A DNA stretch of 64,000 bases from Echinococcus granulosus (lineage: Eukaryota > Platyhelminthes > Cestoda > Cyclophyllidea > Taeniidae), in contig NW_020170399.1 of NCBI RefSeq assembly GCF_000524195.1, positions 587,564 through 651,563 on the forward strand. Direction: 5' to 3'. Below, one piece after another: positions 11,301-20,997 of this stretch. The notes under the pieces were generated by a model. The model was not told the origin of the DNA and ran no database searches. It saw only the letters and a program-made list of their open reading frames with translations. Each line of letters starts with the position of its first letter. Position 1 is the first letter of the stretch. A program made the translations under genes and the position numbers.

Positions 11301-12093
11301 GAAGCTCAAATAAGGTTCTGCATCCAGCTACTATTTTACATGCAGTAATCCTTCGTGCGGTTTAAATAGATGGCTACCGCTCCCGAGCGGTGCACTGATA
11401 TTGCTAATTTTAGATGAAGTTCAAATTTTACCTAGAGACGATCATCAAAATCTGAAAGATATAAGCAAAGGCAAAACAAATCAAATCTGCTTTAACAAAA
11501 TTCTAATCCCAATTATATCCACCTAACACACCTAAAGAAACCTTCGAGCAAATACCGAATTCTAGGCTATCGCCGCGACAGAGCATCTAAATTATTCTTA
11601 CCAACTCATAAATGCTAGCGACGGTGGCAACCAGCTCTAATCGGCAAAGAAACTGTCGACCAGAAAGCTTTGAGGAATTCTCATGAGTCACGGACTCAAC
11701 TGATGGTGGGCATTTTGCAAGGGCTTGGAAGAGAGGACGAGCATTATGGAGAGTAGGAAGTCCAGCGTACACTTCTTCATCAAGCTTATTTTGAGGGGGC
11801 ACCAAGTGTGATCGTAGAGACGTTGTTATAGTCTCATCGAGAGAGGGAATTAGTCGTCGTATCTGTAATAGCGAAAATCGGTGCGTTGAACAGGTCCTAG
11901 CAAACAAGTTGTGGATATTGTACAGTATGTGAGAATCAAAAGGAGGCGAAGAACAACCCATTAGTTTCGCCAACAATTATAAGGCGAGGATGGACAAGTA
12001 TGAAAATATCACCCAACCACCAACCTGATATGTAGCCTTTTCATATGCATCGAAGAAAAGCTCCAAGCTGTCAAGTGAATGCATTATCAGAAG
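5342..12093 (-). CDS. ESPL1: separase (cohesin-cleaving C50 cysteine protease)
   Basis: Cleaves the kleisin subunit of cohesin at anaphase onset. Fourteen exons join in phase, 5' to 3': 12093-12025, 11862-11602, 10971-10660, 10574-10229, 10153-9997, 9916-9307, 9233-8915, 8614-8406, 8271-7841, 7125-6816, 6664-6548, 6392-6273, 6189-5705 and 5570-5342. From ATG 12084 the coding length is 3966 nt (1321 residues plus TAG), close to nematode separase and much shorter than human (2120). The C-terminal protease domain is unmistakable: QLTLLPWEWL, then STFYVVNPEANLSHTE, the catalytic His in DLFVYLGHGNGSK (about residue 1195), the catalytic Cys in FIIGCSSGR (about 1221), and LLWDVTDKDIDRF. The N-terminal two thirds are diverged and probably helical, with an acidic patch (GKDEEDDEESSF). 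The ATG lies 9 nt, in frame, after an acceptor (tttttag). Separase diverges from COX4 across a 711-bp spacer. Confidence 0.93.
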
Positions 12094-12804
12094 CTAAAAA
12101 GTTATTGAGCCACAGCAAAAGTTAACGAACGCGTCAAGACAACCCAGCGAAAGGTAACCCAACCTCAGAGATCCCGAAACCGGTCACAATAACAACTCAA
12201 ATAACCGTAACTAGTCGCTCTTCAAACAAATCAATTTAATAAAACAAAAAGCAAAAATAGAATGACGTGATAGTATAAACAAATTTTTTGTAGCAGTTGA
12301 GTCAAAACTAAAATATTATGCTTAATCAACCTCTTAGTCACCAAGTCGTTTCTACCCGCATTATAGTGCTGGCAAAGTTAATCAAAGTCAAAATAGTTCC
12401 TCTATAAAAACATTTTTATTTTTTTTTTTCAAAATTACTTAAAACTGCCATAAAGTGCCCAATTAACCGCCGTTTGAAAATTGGCAACTTATCGGACTTT
12501 TGTGGTGATACCCTGACCCTAGCATTGGGCTTTTAAGTATCATAATTACATTAGACATATTTTGCTTATCTGTTGATACGTAAAATCTAAAATTTTGGAT
12601 TTAAAATGTAATCGTCTATCCATTGATACTTGTAGTTAAACACATGACTGTATCTGCTTGTTTTTTAATGCAAAAGTCAACTGTTCTCTTTATTTTAAAT
12701 GTCATGATCTTCATAATGGAAAATGAATATTGTACACAGATTCAGCGTTGGATTCACCATGACTGACAATTTTATTGGTTTCTGTACATAGCCCTACTGT
12801 TAAG
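12094..12804. promoter_or_regulatory. divergent spacer between separase and COX4
   Basis: AT-rich, with T and A runs around 12405-12430. It starts with the minus-strand acceptor of the first separase exon (aactttttag, 12094-12103) and ends with the plus-strand acceptor-like tract before the COX4 ATG (ctactgttaag). No TATA box stands out. It probably carries both promoters and possibly 5' untranslated exons. Confidence 0.4.
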
Positions 12805-13673
12805 ATGATGGGTATGCTCGGGGCCAATAAGGTAATGGTCGTCGCGTCCGTTCAATCAGTTATGGTTTCCTTGCTTGTAATCACACCACTTTCCAGACTT
12901 TTTTGAGGAACCCTTACCCTACCTCTCTACTATTCGTTATTGTTGCTAGTGCAAACAACCAAATTTCCCCATTCGAACGAATTGGGATCCCTCATATCTG
13001 GACTCCTTTTTCCACTTATTTGCCTAATATTACAGGTTCTGGCCTTGGTTCATGGGTCTAGGATCGTAAATGTGTCTTCCAGATCGGCTTCATCCGTTGT
13101 TTCACCGTCAGTGAAAAAGTACTACCCATACATTGGGAACCGCGAAATTGTTGGATTCGGTCGGAATGGGAATCCTCAGTACTTAGATGATCCACGTTTC
13201 CCTTATCCCTCCATTCGTTTTAGAGAAAACGACGATGTGGTGAGGCCTTTTAGCTCCTTATACTTCCTGTAGTTTGAAGCCTTGAGAAAGAAGGAATTGG
13301 GCGACTGGAAAAACCTAACCATCGATGAAAAGAAGCTGCTCTATCGTCACAGCTTTCGCATGACTCTGGCCGAGACAATGGCTCCACATCCCCGTTGGAA
13401 GCTGAGCGTTGCTTGGGCCTGTTTCTTAATGTCTGCCGCCATGCTTTATCTTTCTTTTGTTAAGTCTGTTGGTAAGTACTTCTATGCAGTGTCTTTTATT
13501 GGCACGTAAAATCTTTATTTTTACTATTTTTCTTAGTTCTGAACTTGCCGACAATGAAATACGCTCAGAAGGACTATAAGGAGGCTCTACTCTACAGGCG
13601 CTTGTACAGCCGAGATGGTCCAATCGACGGCTTGGTGTCTTCTTTCGACTTCGAAAACATGCGGTGGAAGTAG
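12805..13673 (+). CDS. COX4: cytochrome c oxidase subunit 4, mitochondrial
   Basis: Nuclear-encoded subunit of respiratory complex IV in the inner mitochondrial membrane. Four exons join in phase: 12805-12831, 13036-13239, 13273-13471 and 13537-13673, giving 188 residues (human COX4I1 has 169). The first exon encodes only nine residues (MMGMLGANK). The N-terminal region, rich in Ser, Val and Arg, suits a mitochondrial presequence. Family marks are KKELGDWKNLTIDEKKLLYR (residues about 83-101), one membrane segment at about 121-140 (SVAWACFLMSAAMLYLSFV), and the C-terminal DGPIDGLVSSFDFENMRWK, which aligns with the human NPIQGLASKWDYEKNEWK end. The intron at 13240-13272 is 33 nt. The ATG directly follows an acceptor-like AG. 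BOLA3 starts 183 bp after the stop codon on the same strand. Confidence 0.94.
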
Positions 13674-13763
13674 TGCTTGGAAGGAATGCTGATCATTTGA
13701 TCGATTCTTACCTTTTTTTTCCCAGGTTGACATCTGGATATTTCATCTTGGAAGTTCTCAACC

Positions 13764-13769
13764 ATTAAA
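13764..13769 (+). promoter_or_regulatory. variant polyadenylation signal (ATTAAA) between COX4 and BOLA3
   Basis: ATTAAA 90 nt after the COX4 stop and 87 nt before the BOLA3 acceptor, followed by T-rich sequence (tttagttgttc). The spacing is typical of an internal cleavage site in a trans-spliced polycistron. Confidence 0.5.
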
Positions 13770-13847
13770 TTTAGTTGTTCACCTCGATAAACGGTGTTCT
13801 TTCTGTGACAATGTATTAATGTTTTACTAAATTATTAACGATTTGCG

Positions 13848-13856
13848 ATTTACTAG
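13848..13856 (+). other. candidate trans-splice acceptor of BOLA3
   Basis: The tract atttactag immediately precedes the first BOLA3 coding base. Its TAG is in frame with BOLA3 and would end translation, so the exon must begin here. No ATG sits directly before a GT donor in the 183 bp after the COX4 stop, so no local cis-spliced start exon is apparent. Confidence 0.55.
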
Positions 13857-14207
13857 TTTTCCCGAGGTTCGATAATTTTGGCGGCTTCTCACCGTCCATT
13901 TGCGACACAGGCTGAGACAAAAATAAAGGCACTGTTGAAAACTCGTTTCCCAAAGGCGGTGACTATTGAGGTCACCGACGTCAGCGGTAAGTTCCCAATT
14001 TTGGTGAGTAAACCCGTGCTTTGTCGAGGTGGATGTGGGGCGATGTATCAGATATTCGTAAAGTCGCAGGAGTTTTCCGGCATGTCGGTTCTAGACCAAC
14101 ATCGGTCTGTGAAGGAGGTTTGAGGTTTTTCATCTCACTTTTTGTCTTAGACTTTAAAACAAGAAATCAAGTCAATGCATGGCCTTACTATTGTGACGGA
14201 GGAGTAA
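13857..14207 (+). CDS. BOLA3: BolA family member 3, mitochondrial iron-sulphur cluster factor
   Basis: Works with glutaredoxin 5 and NFU1 to deliver iron-sulphur clusters to mitochondrial enzymes. Exons 13857-13986, 14029-14117 and 14151-14207 join in phase to 91 codons, or 92 residues with an initiator Met (human BOLA3 has 107). The introns are 42 and 33 nt. The BolA core is clear: FPKAVTIEVTDVSGGCGAMY, with the invariant Cys split near the first intron, then DQHRSV and EIKSMHGLTIV at the C-terminal end. The first exon is open from its first base and starts FSRGSIILAASHRPFATQ. This is basic and lacks acidic residues, as a mitochondrial presequence should, and its FATQ matches the same stretch in human BOLA3. 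The exon has no ATG in frame, so the AUG must be supplied by splicing. Confidence 0.94.
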
Positions 14208-14240
14208 AAAGGCACCCAGACCATCAGTAGTTCACTTTTT

Positions 14241-14246
14241 AATAAA
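14241..14246 (+). promoter_or_regulatory. polyadenylation signal (AATAAA) of BOLA3
   Basis: AATAAA 33 nt after the BOLA3 stop codon, followed by T-rich sequence. BOLA3 and the coiled-coil gene converge here with about 220 bp between their stop codons. Confidence 0.65.
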
Positions 14247-14429
14247 GTGCTTTAGCATCTCCGTCATATTATTTTTAATTATCCTTAGTTCTGCCTGTCA
14301 TAACTCTCTGTGACGTCGTTGCCATTCGAAGCATTGGTAAGCCTTTAAAGGGTATGAATGTGATTTAAATAGGAGTAATAAAAAAGTAACCAACTCACAA
14401 ATGTGGCAAGACATTAGGGTCTAGTTTTC

Positions 14430-17400
14430 CTAGAAGGCACTATAGTCGCCTGACGCGTTGGGACGGTGGCTTTTGTTTGTCAGATTGAATTTATCGCCGT
14501 GCCTGAGCAAGCGAGCTCGGAGTTTCATATTATCCTTCTCCAGCGTCGTTGATCGTCTCTTTAGCGTTTCGACCTTGATGGGAAACGTGAAGTGTGAATG
14601 GTAAGCTCCATTTGCGGCTTGTCTCTCGTGTCAGATGTTTCATCGTTTCGTTTTCTGCTAGAGGTGCCTTTCGATCATCAAAGATAATCGGAGATGTGTT
14701 ATTTAGTAGTATTGCTTGCATGAAATGTAGGAACATTCTATGGGTTAAATGCCAACGAAGGCTACTCTTAGGATTACACTCGGATTGCCAAACGTCACAT
14801 CCCGGTGCTTCGTGTGATTTCCGTCGTAGGCACTAAACAAGAGTGAAGTCGCTGCCTCGCGTTCTTATGGGGTTGAGTTCTTTAATTTGAGAAATCTTAC
14901 ACGCCACGAAGGCAGCTAGGGGATCTCCTCCTGCGATCACTGTCTGCAATCAAAAAGCGTCTGGCCAATCAAAGCACAGGGCAGATGTGAATGCATATCG
15001 TCGCCAGGGCGGCTCCTTCTATGGATTTGCGTTGAAGACAAACAGTTTCCTGGCGTATTTATGTTCTTAATCGAATGGAGGGCGTGAGGGTGTAAGTGAC
15101 TGCAAAACTCAGTCTTCGGCTACGCACGTCGCGCGCCAATTCAGTTCGCAGTCGTTTCTGTGCTTATTGCTGAGTAACCTTCAGAGTATGGGGTGCCTTG
15201 CTTGACGTGCATATCTAGATTGTTCTGGCTGCCAACTTTGAAACAGGGCAACGGCATACTAAGGTTAAACTAGTTGGAACAGTTATCACCAATATGCCAG
15301 TTCAAGTTGCGTTTTAACGCGTGGATTTATATGGTATTTTAAGGTGATACAGGCATGCATGTTCAAGTCTCTTCTTCCGTTATTGAAAGCATCTGCATGC
15401 GCACCGACCCTGCGATGTAAGGTTCATAATGGCATTAACTATTTATTAATAAGCTCCTTTACAGCACGTTTACATTTCCGTATGGTATTTGCTTACACAA
15501 TTCCACCATGTATAGAGTGAGAATGTTGAAACTTGCGCTGATATATGTTGCAGAGCAAGGGAATCCTCCCAAAAAATACTTGTTTTCAAGTCGTCTGCAC
15601 TTCCTATATTTCTTTACATTTGTAATCAATTAAATAAATCACACGCTTTACCACAAAGCCTCCTAACTGCAAGCGTGACACTTCAGTAGTTTTAAAAGGT
15701 GGAAGGAAGCAGCCTAACTCAGTCCTTTTAATAATAAAGCTCGCTAGTTAAAGTTGTTATGCTAGATTTGCGTAACTCACAGTGGCGTGAAGAGCCCTGA
15801 TGGTCTCCTCCAGCTGGCACCGAATCCCCATCGTGAGCACGCCTTCATCCACATCTCCCAAGAGGTTATCCTTGATCTGCGTCCTCCACCTATTTTCCAA
15901 GTCACCACAGAGTCCTAATTCCTCTCTCAGTCTGCACATTCGCTGGTCCTCCTCCTGGATCAGCTTGAACAACTCCTGCATCAAGAACGCACGTAACTAC
16001 AAGACCATGGTATTTTGGTGCCTCGGTGGGGGGAGGCTGACAGAGCGCAACCTCTTGATCCTCAAGCAATTTTTGCAACGAAGTGAGCATCCAACCAGAA
16101 ATAAATGCATTTTAGGACTTTGCTTGACGGTACTAATTGAACTCCCAACGGATAGAATTTTTGAACCGTATTTAATTTCATACCAAACTACAATTAGCCG
16201 AATGGTTTGCTAAGTCTCCAAGTAGATACTCTCTTGCACTATCTTAGGTGGACGATATGTACAAATTTTCGTTACCTTTGTTGAATTTTGACAATTTTCT
16301 CTAAATTGGCGCAGAACATCTTCATGCTTGTTTTGCATCTGAGTGGCAGTCTGTTTGATTAAATCCTGCTGGGCTTCCGTATTCATTTTTACTGTTTTTA
16401 GGTCCTCCACTATCTAAAGTGGAAAAGTGTGATCTTAATTAACTAGTATTTACACCTAAAACAGGCAGTCTCTTCCCAGGATGGATCACTTTTTAGTATA
16501 TTTCATGGGTTATTTAAGGAAAGTAAATTTGTAATGTTTTTCTTTAAGCGGATTCACCGATACCATCTGTATACTAACAAGGAAATTAATGCACGTTGTA
16601 TCTCAGAGTGGTCCGCAAAATTAGATCAACTATTTAGGAAGTTTTTGGTGTCGCCAATGAAGTGTGAATGCTTATGCTTAATGCACAAAAAGTCACCTGT
16701 GCAAAGTCCTTGAATTGGGCGTTAAATTTCTCCACTTCACGCTCCTCACCCACTTGTCGCTCGAGATATACAATTCTCTCCCTGAAGTCGCGCTCCATTG
16801 TCGCCATTTCATCACGCAATCGTCTCGTCTCCTCCGAGTGTGCCAAGTTCACTCTCTTCATTTCGTTCTCAAGATCAGTATTCGTGGTCTGTTGAAACAA
16901 GATAAACGCTAGTTCCAAAGTGGATTCACTGCAGAAAGAAAACTATTTTATCACTATTGTAGTGCACGTCTTCTATCACTGCGTAACTTTATATTATTCT
17001 GCATGGAAATAAAGGTCAGGATGCTCGAAGTGACTGAGAATAGGCTTAGGAGACATTGCAGATAATTAAGATATGTATGAATATAAATGATCAGGCTTGA
17101 ACACACTTTTTATTTCAAGGCTTGTTTAGGTAATGCGGTGGTAACCTCTAGACCCGTCCGTACCAAAAAGGAATTCCAGGAGTTATTAACAATAAAATGC
17201 ATTTCCTTTTCAAAACGACGCGTTCTGTGGGTATGAATCGGAAAACTCCAACACACTTAAAACCCTATATTGGGACTTTTTTATGGTATTTCGTACCTAG
17301 TAGAAAGTTTGCGAAATTCAAATTAAGTAAGGATTGTAACACCATTGATTTCTTCATAACCAAGAGAACTCAAGTTTATTTCAAACTCAAAATACAATAC

Positions 17401-18469
17401 CCTGAGAGATTTCACCTCAACCGTCAAGTCGTCAATCACTACTGACTGATTTTCCAGCAAGGTCTTCTCGAATATGCCATCCTTTGCCTTTTCCCTAGCT
17501 AGCTGCAACTGCAGTTTTAAATATGGTAGGTAAAAAGTGTAGTCATGTATGATGATGTGCTTTATGGCTCAAAAGTAACATACTGACAAATTGTGCGATG
17601 AGTAAACCAACTATAGCTCATGCTCTTATTGTTTTCGTACGTAAATAAACATTGACAGGAAAAGCGTTAGACTCGTGGAAAGCTATCAAATAACTTACCT
17701 CTGTTTTGAGATTCTCTATCTGTGTTGACTTAAGCCTAATCTTTTCATTGTACTCATGTTTTACTTCTTCTATGAAATGCTCCTGTTCATCCCTCAGACA
17801 GTCCAAATCTTTTATGAACTTAGCCAATTGTTGTTCCACGTTTTCGCGCATGGAATGCAGCCTTAAGGGGTCCAAAAGAGAAAATGAGTTACACAAAGTA
17901 GTTCCGAAATAGAATTTGCGTGTAGTGATATCAGACGAACTGGAGTTTCTACGTCTGCAGTGGTAGATGAAGTTAGATTTCGCTTAAAAATTCTCATTTA
18001 TATGCAAGTAAGCCCTTATACTTAATTAAACGGGGGTGGTTAATGCATCAAACTTAAGATTGATGTCACACGTGTGATATACTTAAAGAATAGCTCTTCC
18101 GTTTCGGTTTACAAGTAAGGAGGGTATCAGCATTACTTATGCAAATTAGAATTTGATTTGCTCCTCAAATACTTGCCTAGTCTTCTCAGCTTTGACAGCA
18201 TCATGCATTTTTGATAAACTATTGAGTAGTTCTCTTCTTTTTTCGGTCAAACTGCAGTTTTTATCCACAGTGTGACTCAGTTCTTTTTCAAGAACACGGC
18301 ATCTGTCTAGGAGCTCCAATTTTCTTATTTTCTGCAAAACAATATAGCATTACGAAACCAACAATAAAGATGTCACTCGACATCAATCGACTCAATGCGA
18401 CCTGATGTTCGTATTCGATTCAAAGTGTTGCTCACCAACAATTCCACTTCATTTTCTTTATCCAAAAAG
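14430..18469 (-). CDS. long coiled-coil protein, 5' end missing
   Basis: Eight exons join in phase, 5' to 3': 18469-18436, 18331-18177, 17861-17699, 17508-17401, 16888-16697, 16413-16276, 15975-15781 and 14573-14430. They give 375 residues ending in GDYSAF. Nearly all of it is charged heptad-like helix (for example KIRKLELLDRCRVLEKEL, NTDLENEMKRVNLAHSEE, VETLKRRSTTLEKDNMKLRA), with no catalytic motif. Length and composition fit a ciliary, centrosomal or cytoskeletal structural protein, but I cannot name a family. The first exon found begins with one base of a split codon, so at least one upstream exon exists that I could not locate. The intron at 17862-18176 uses a GC donor (AG|GCAAGT), the only donor that keeps the phase. 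The final exon follows a 1.2-kb intron and is joined by phase and coiled-coil character. Confidence 0.7.
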
Positions 18470-20997
18470 CTAACTTAACAGCTAAAATCACCTGTGTCCG
18501 GAAAATCCGTATTTATATAACTACTCACAACTCTCTAAAAGTAAAAGACAGTTTCCCATCTAATTAAAATGCTTATTAAATATCACGATCATGTGGGGTT
18601 TTGGGGTGATCTGACAACATTTTGTATGTAAATTTGCCAGAATAACAATATTACTAAGTAAAGATGACTGGTTAGGCTTCAGTAGGAGTAACAGTTTAAA
18701 ATACTTAACATTTTAAGGACTTCACTCTAGTTAAGAAGTTATTAGGGGAACGTGCCTACATCAGGGATCGAATTCGCATTCTTCGCATTTGCTGATTTTT
18801 TAGTCAAGTGTTTAGGTTTCCTTTCAGCAGATAAACGATGTACGAACCCTCCTTCTAAGGATTTGCCACCCGTAGAGCCGGGGGAAAGTCGTCGGTCCGG
18901 CGCATGACTTCCAGTGTATTCACACTGGTGCTCTGATTTAGGCCTTGAATCCAGTTCACGTTCAAGATACGTTGCAAGTTCACTTAATTTTTTCTATATT
19001 GTCGGCCATAAAACACCATTTTTAAGCGAACAGAGAAACATATATGTATATACCCGATGGGTCGAAGCGAGCTCATGTGGGGTCAGTGACTATTTCAAAA
19101 CGTGAAAAATTACTAGAAATTGTTTTTTTGACTTCTGTCTATAATGTGAACACAAGTGCAGTAAACGGATGACCCAAATGTCATAAAGAATTTCCTACTT
19201 TTCTTTATTAGATAGTTGGCTACCTTTCATGCCATTAAAATATTCGTGTAAGCTGGGTGGCAATATCCAGTGTAGGTTTTGAGATGCCATAAGTTACGGT
19301 CCCACAACATATTCTCAGTCCTTTATCGCTTGCAGCAAAATGCAAAGATTTCAAACAGTCACTTTTTCGTCATTCAATCAATTACGCATCCCCCGCTAAT
19401 TTATGTTAGAAATCTGTGAAAAGGCTTCATCAGAAGATCTTCTAATTGCACACCAAATCCGCATAATTTCAATGAATCGCTTAACTAACTTGTAATGACA
19501 TGTCGCGCAGAAGTTACTTAAATTGCGCTGTGGCGGATTATACACCCTGTGCCTTCATCAGCGTCACGATGAATACTTGTCTTGTAAGGTACCTCTATTA
19601 TTTATTTAGTTTACCACGTGTTTTTTAAGAGAGAACTACTTTGAAATTTGTTTATTAGAAGCAATAATACAATCGCTGCTTAAAAATTTCATTGAGTAAT
19701 CTCATAACAGATTGGTACCTGCCCGGTTAACGGCATATTTAGATTCCCTAATGTGATGCTAAAATCTGAACTCTTTTCCTCACGGTAAGGATGATTTTGA
19801 GATACTAGAAGTGCTACAGTGAGCGAAAAACTTGGTGTAGAGGCTGTTTTTCCGCACTACTCCCCAAATGCTTTGTCTTTAACGATGTATCTAAAATTAA
19901 TTTCCCTTAAGTAAAAGTTTGTAACTAGATTCCAAGTATCTGTGCCTAATACACGTACAAAATGAGTCGAAAATAAGCTAGAAGTTACACCAATTATGCA
20001 TTATTGCTTCTTCAGATCTGGTTTTCCTCGTTGTATTATTCCAACAGTCTTGATTTAGAATTTGCAGCATACTATTTTAGATTTTAGGGCGTTTTCTCGA
20101 AATATTTTAAATGGGTTTACTGAAGCAAAATTTCGAGCAATTTATCCTTCCTTAACAATTTTTTCTACTTAATGAATTATGATAATTTACCCCTTTCCCA
20201 TTTTCTGCTTTCACATGTCACTCATGAGGTAGTTGGCGTCTGTTTCTAATCAGCTCAGTCGCTACGTCTTAGACATTAAGAAAATGATGTCAGATGTGCT
20301 CCGTTTGTTTCCTAGTATTACTAATTGTACCTTGATAAACTCGGTATTTCTCTCTTTCATCCCTATCTGCATGTCCTTAGAACGAATACACGGGCTGGAT
20401 GTAGACATGCGTCATAGCAACCATTAAAGGGATACAGATATTGTAGGGTGAGAGTGTTCAGAGTACGTTTCCTCCTTAGGAACTGGTGGCATCCCTTCTG
20501 TTACGAAGTCCGAGTTTAAATAAGCACGTATCAGAGTATTTGGGTTAGCATTACTCCTTTATCCACTTTGGAGCTTTTAGAGTTCGTGCCATTTCTGGCG
20601 ATCTCACTAGTTCGCGTCCAATTACTAGCATATATACTCCCTCCAAAGCTCACCGTAGACAACCTAAAAAGACTCTTTGAACATAAATAAGTTAAAAACT
20701 ACACAGCTCTCCTCACTTTTTAGTAAGTAAGTAACTTTTCTTTTTCAGCATTAGTTTTGCTTTTAAGACTACTTTAAAACAGTGATACAATGAAATGTAT
20801 CAGATTTATACGTTTATTTTTCGTATCAAGAATTTCCACGCTTGCTTTTAATGTCTTTGCACCTGACCCTATTTTAACCTAGCTTAAATATAATTGGTTA
20901 AAAATACCCGCGCTGCAATTGGGCAACTGAGGTTGCCTTCAACGTTTTATATAAGGGCTAGTCACATTGGGGTTATTGTCTGCTCTATTTTATCCAG
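18470..20997. other. divergent spacer, may hide 5' exons of the coiled-coil gene
   Basis: AT-rich sequence between the minus-strand coiled-coil gene and the plus-strand RhoGAP gene. Missing 5' exons of the coiled-coil gene should lie here. I saw short open stretches but no exon with a convincing acceptor, donor and phase. No repeat or RNA gene was recognised. Confidence 0.45.

Noticed and set aside
11863..11976. Upstream extension of separase exon 2 with an in-frame ATG
   Set aside because: A strong acceptor (gctattacag) lies at the exon edge, and a short upstream exon (MHSLDSLELFFDAYEKA) joins in phase.
15976..16090. Coil-like minus-strand stretch reading LTSLQKLLEDQE
   Set aside because: There is no AG acceptor at a suitable place, and the neighbouring exons already join in phase.
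19540..19580. CTGATGA-type word on the minus strand, considered as a hammerhead ribozyme core
   Set aside because: The required stem II followed by GAAA is absent. Other CTGATGA words in the window fail the same test.
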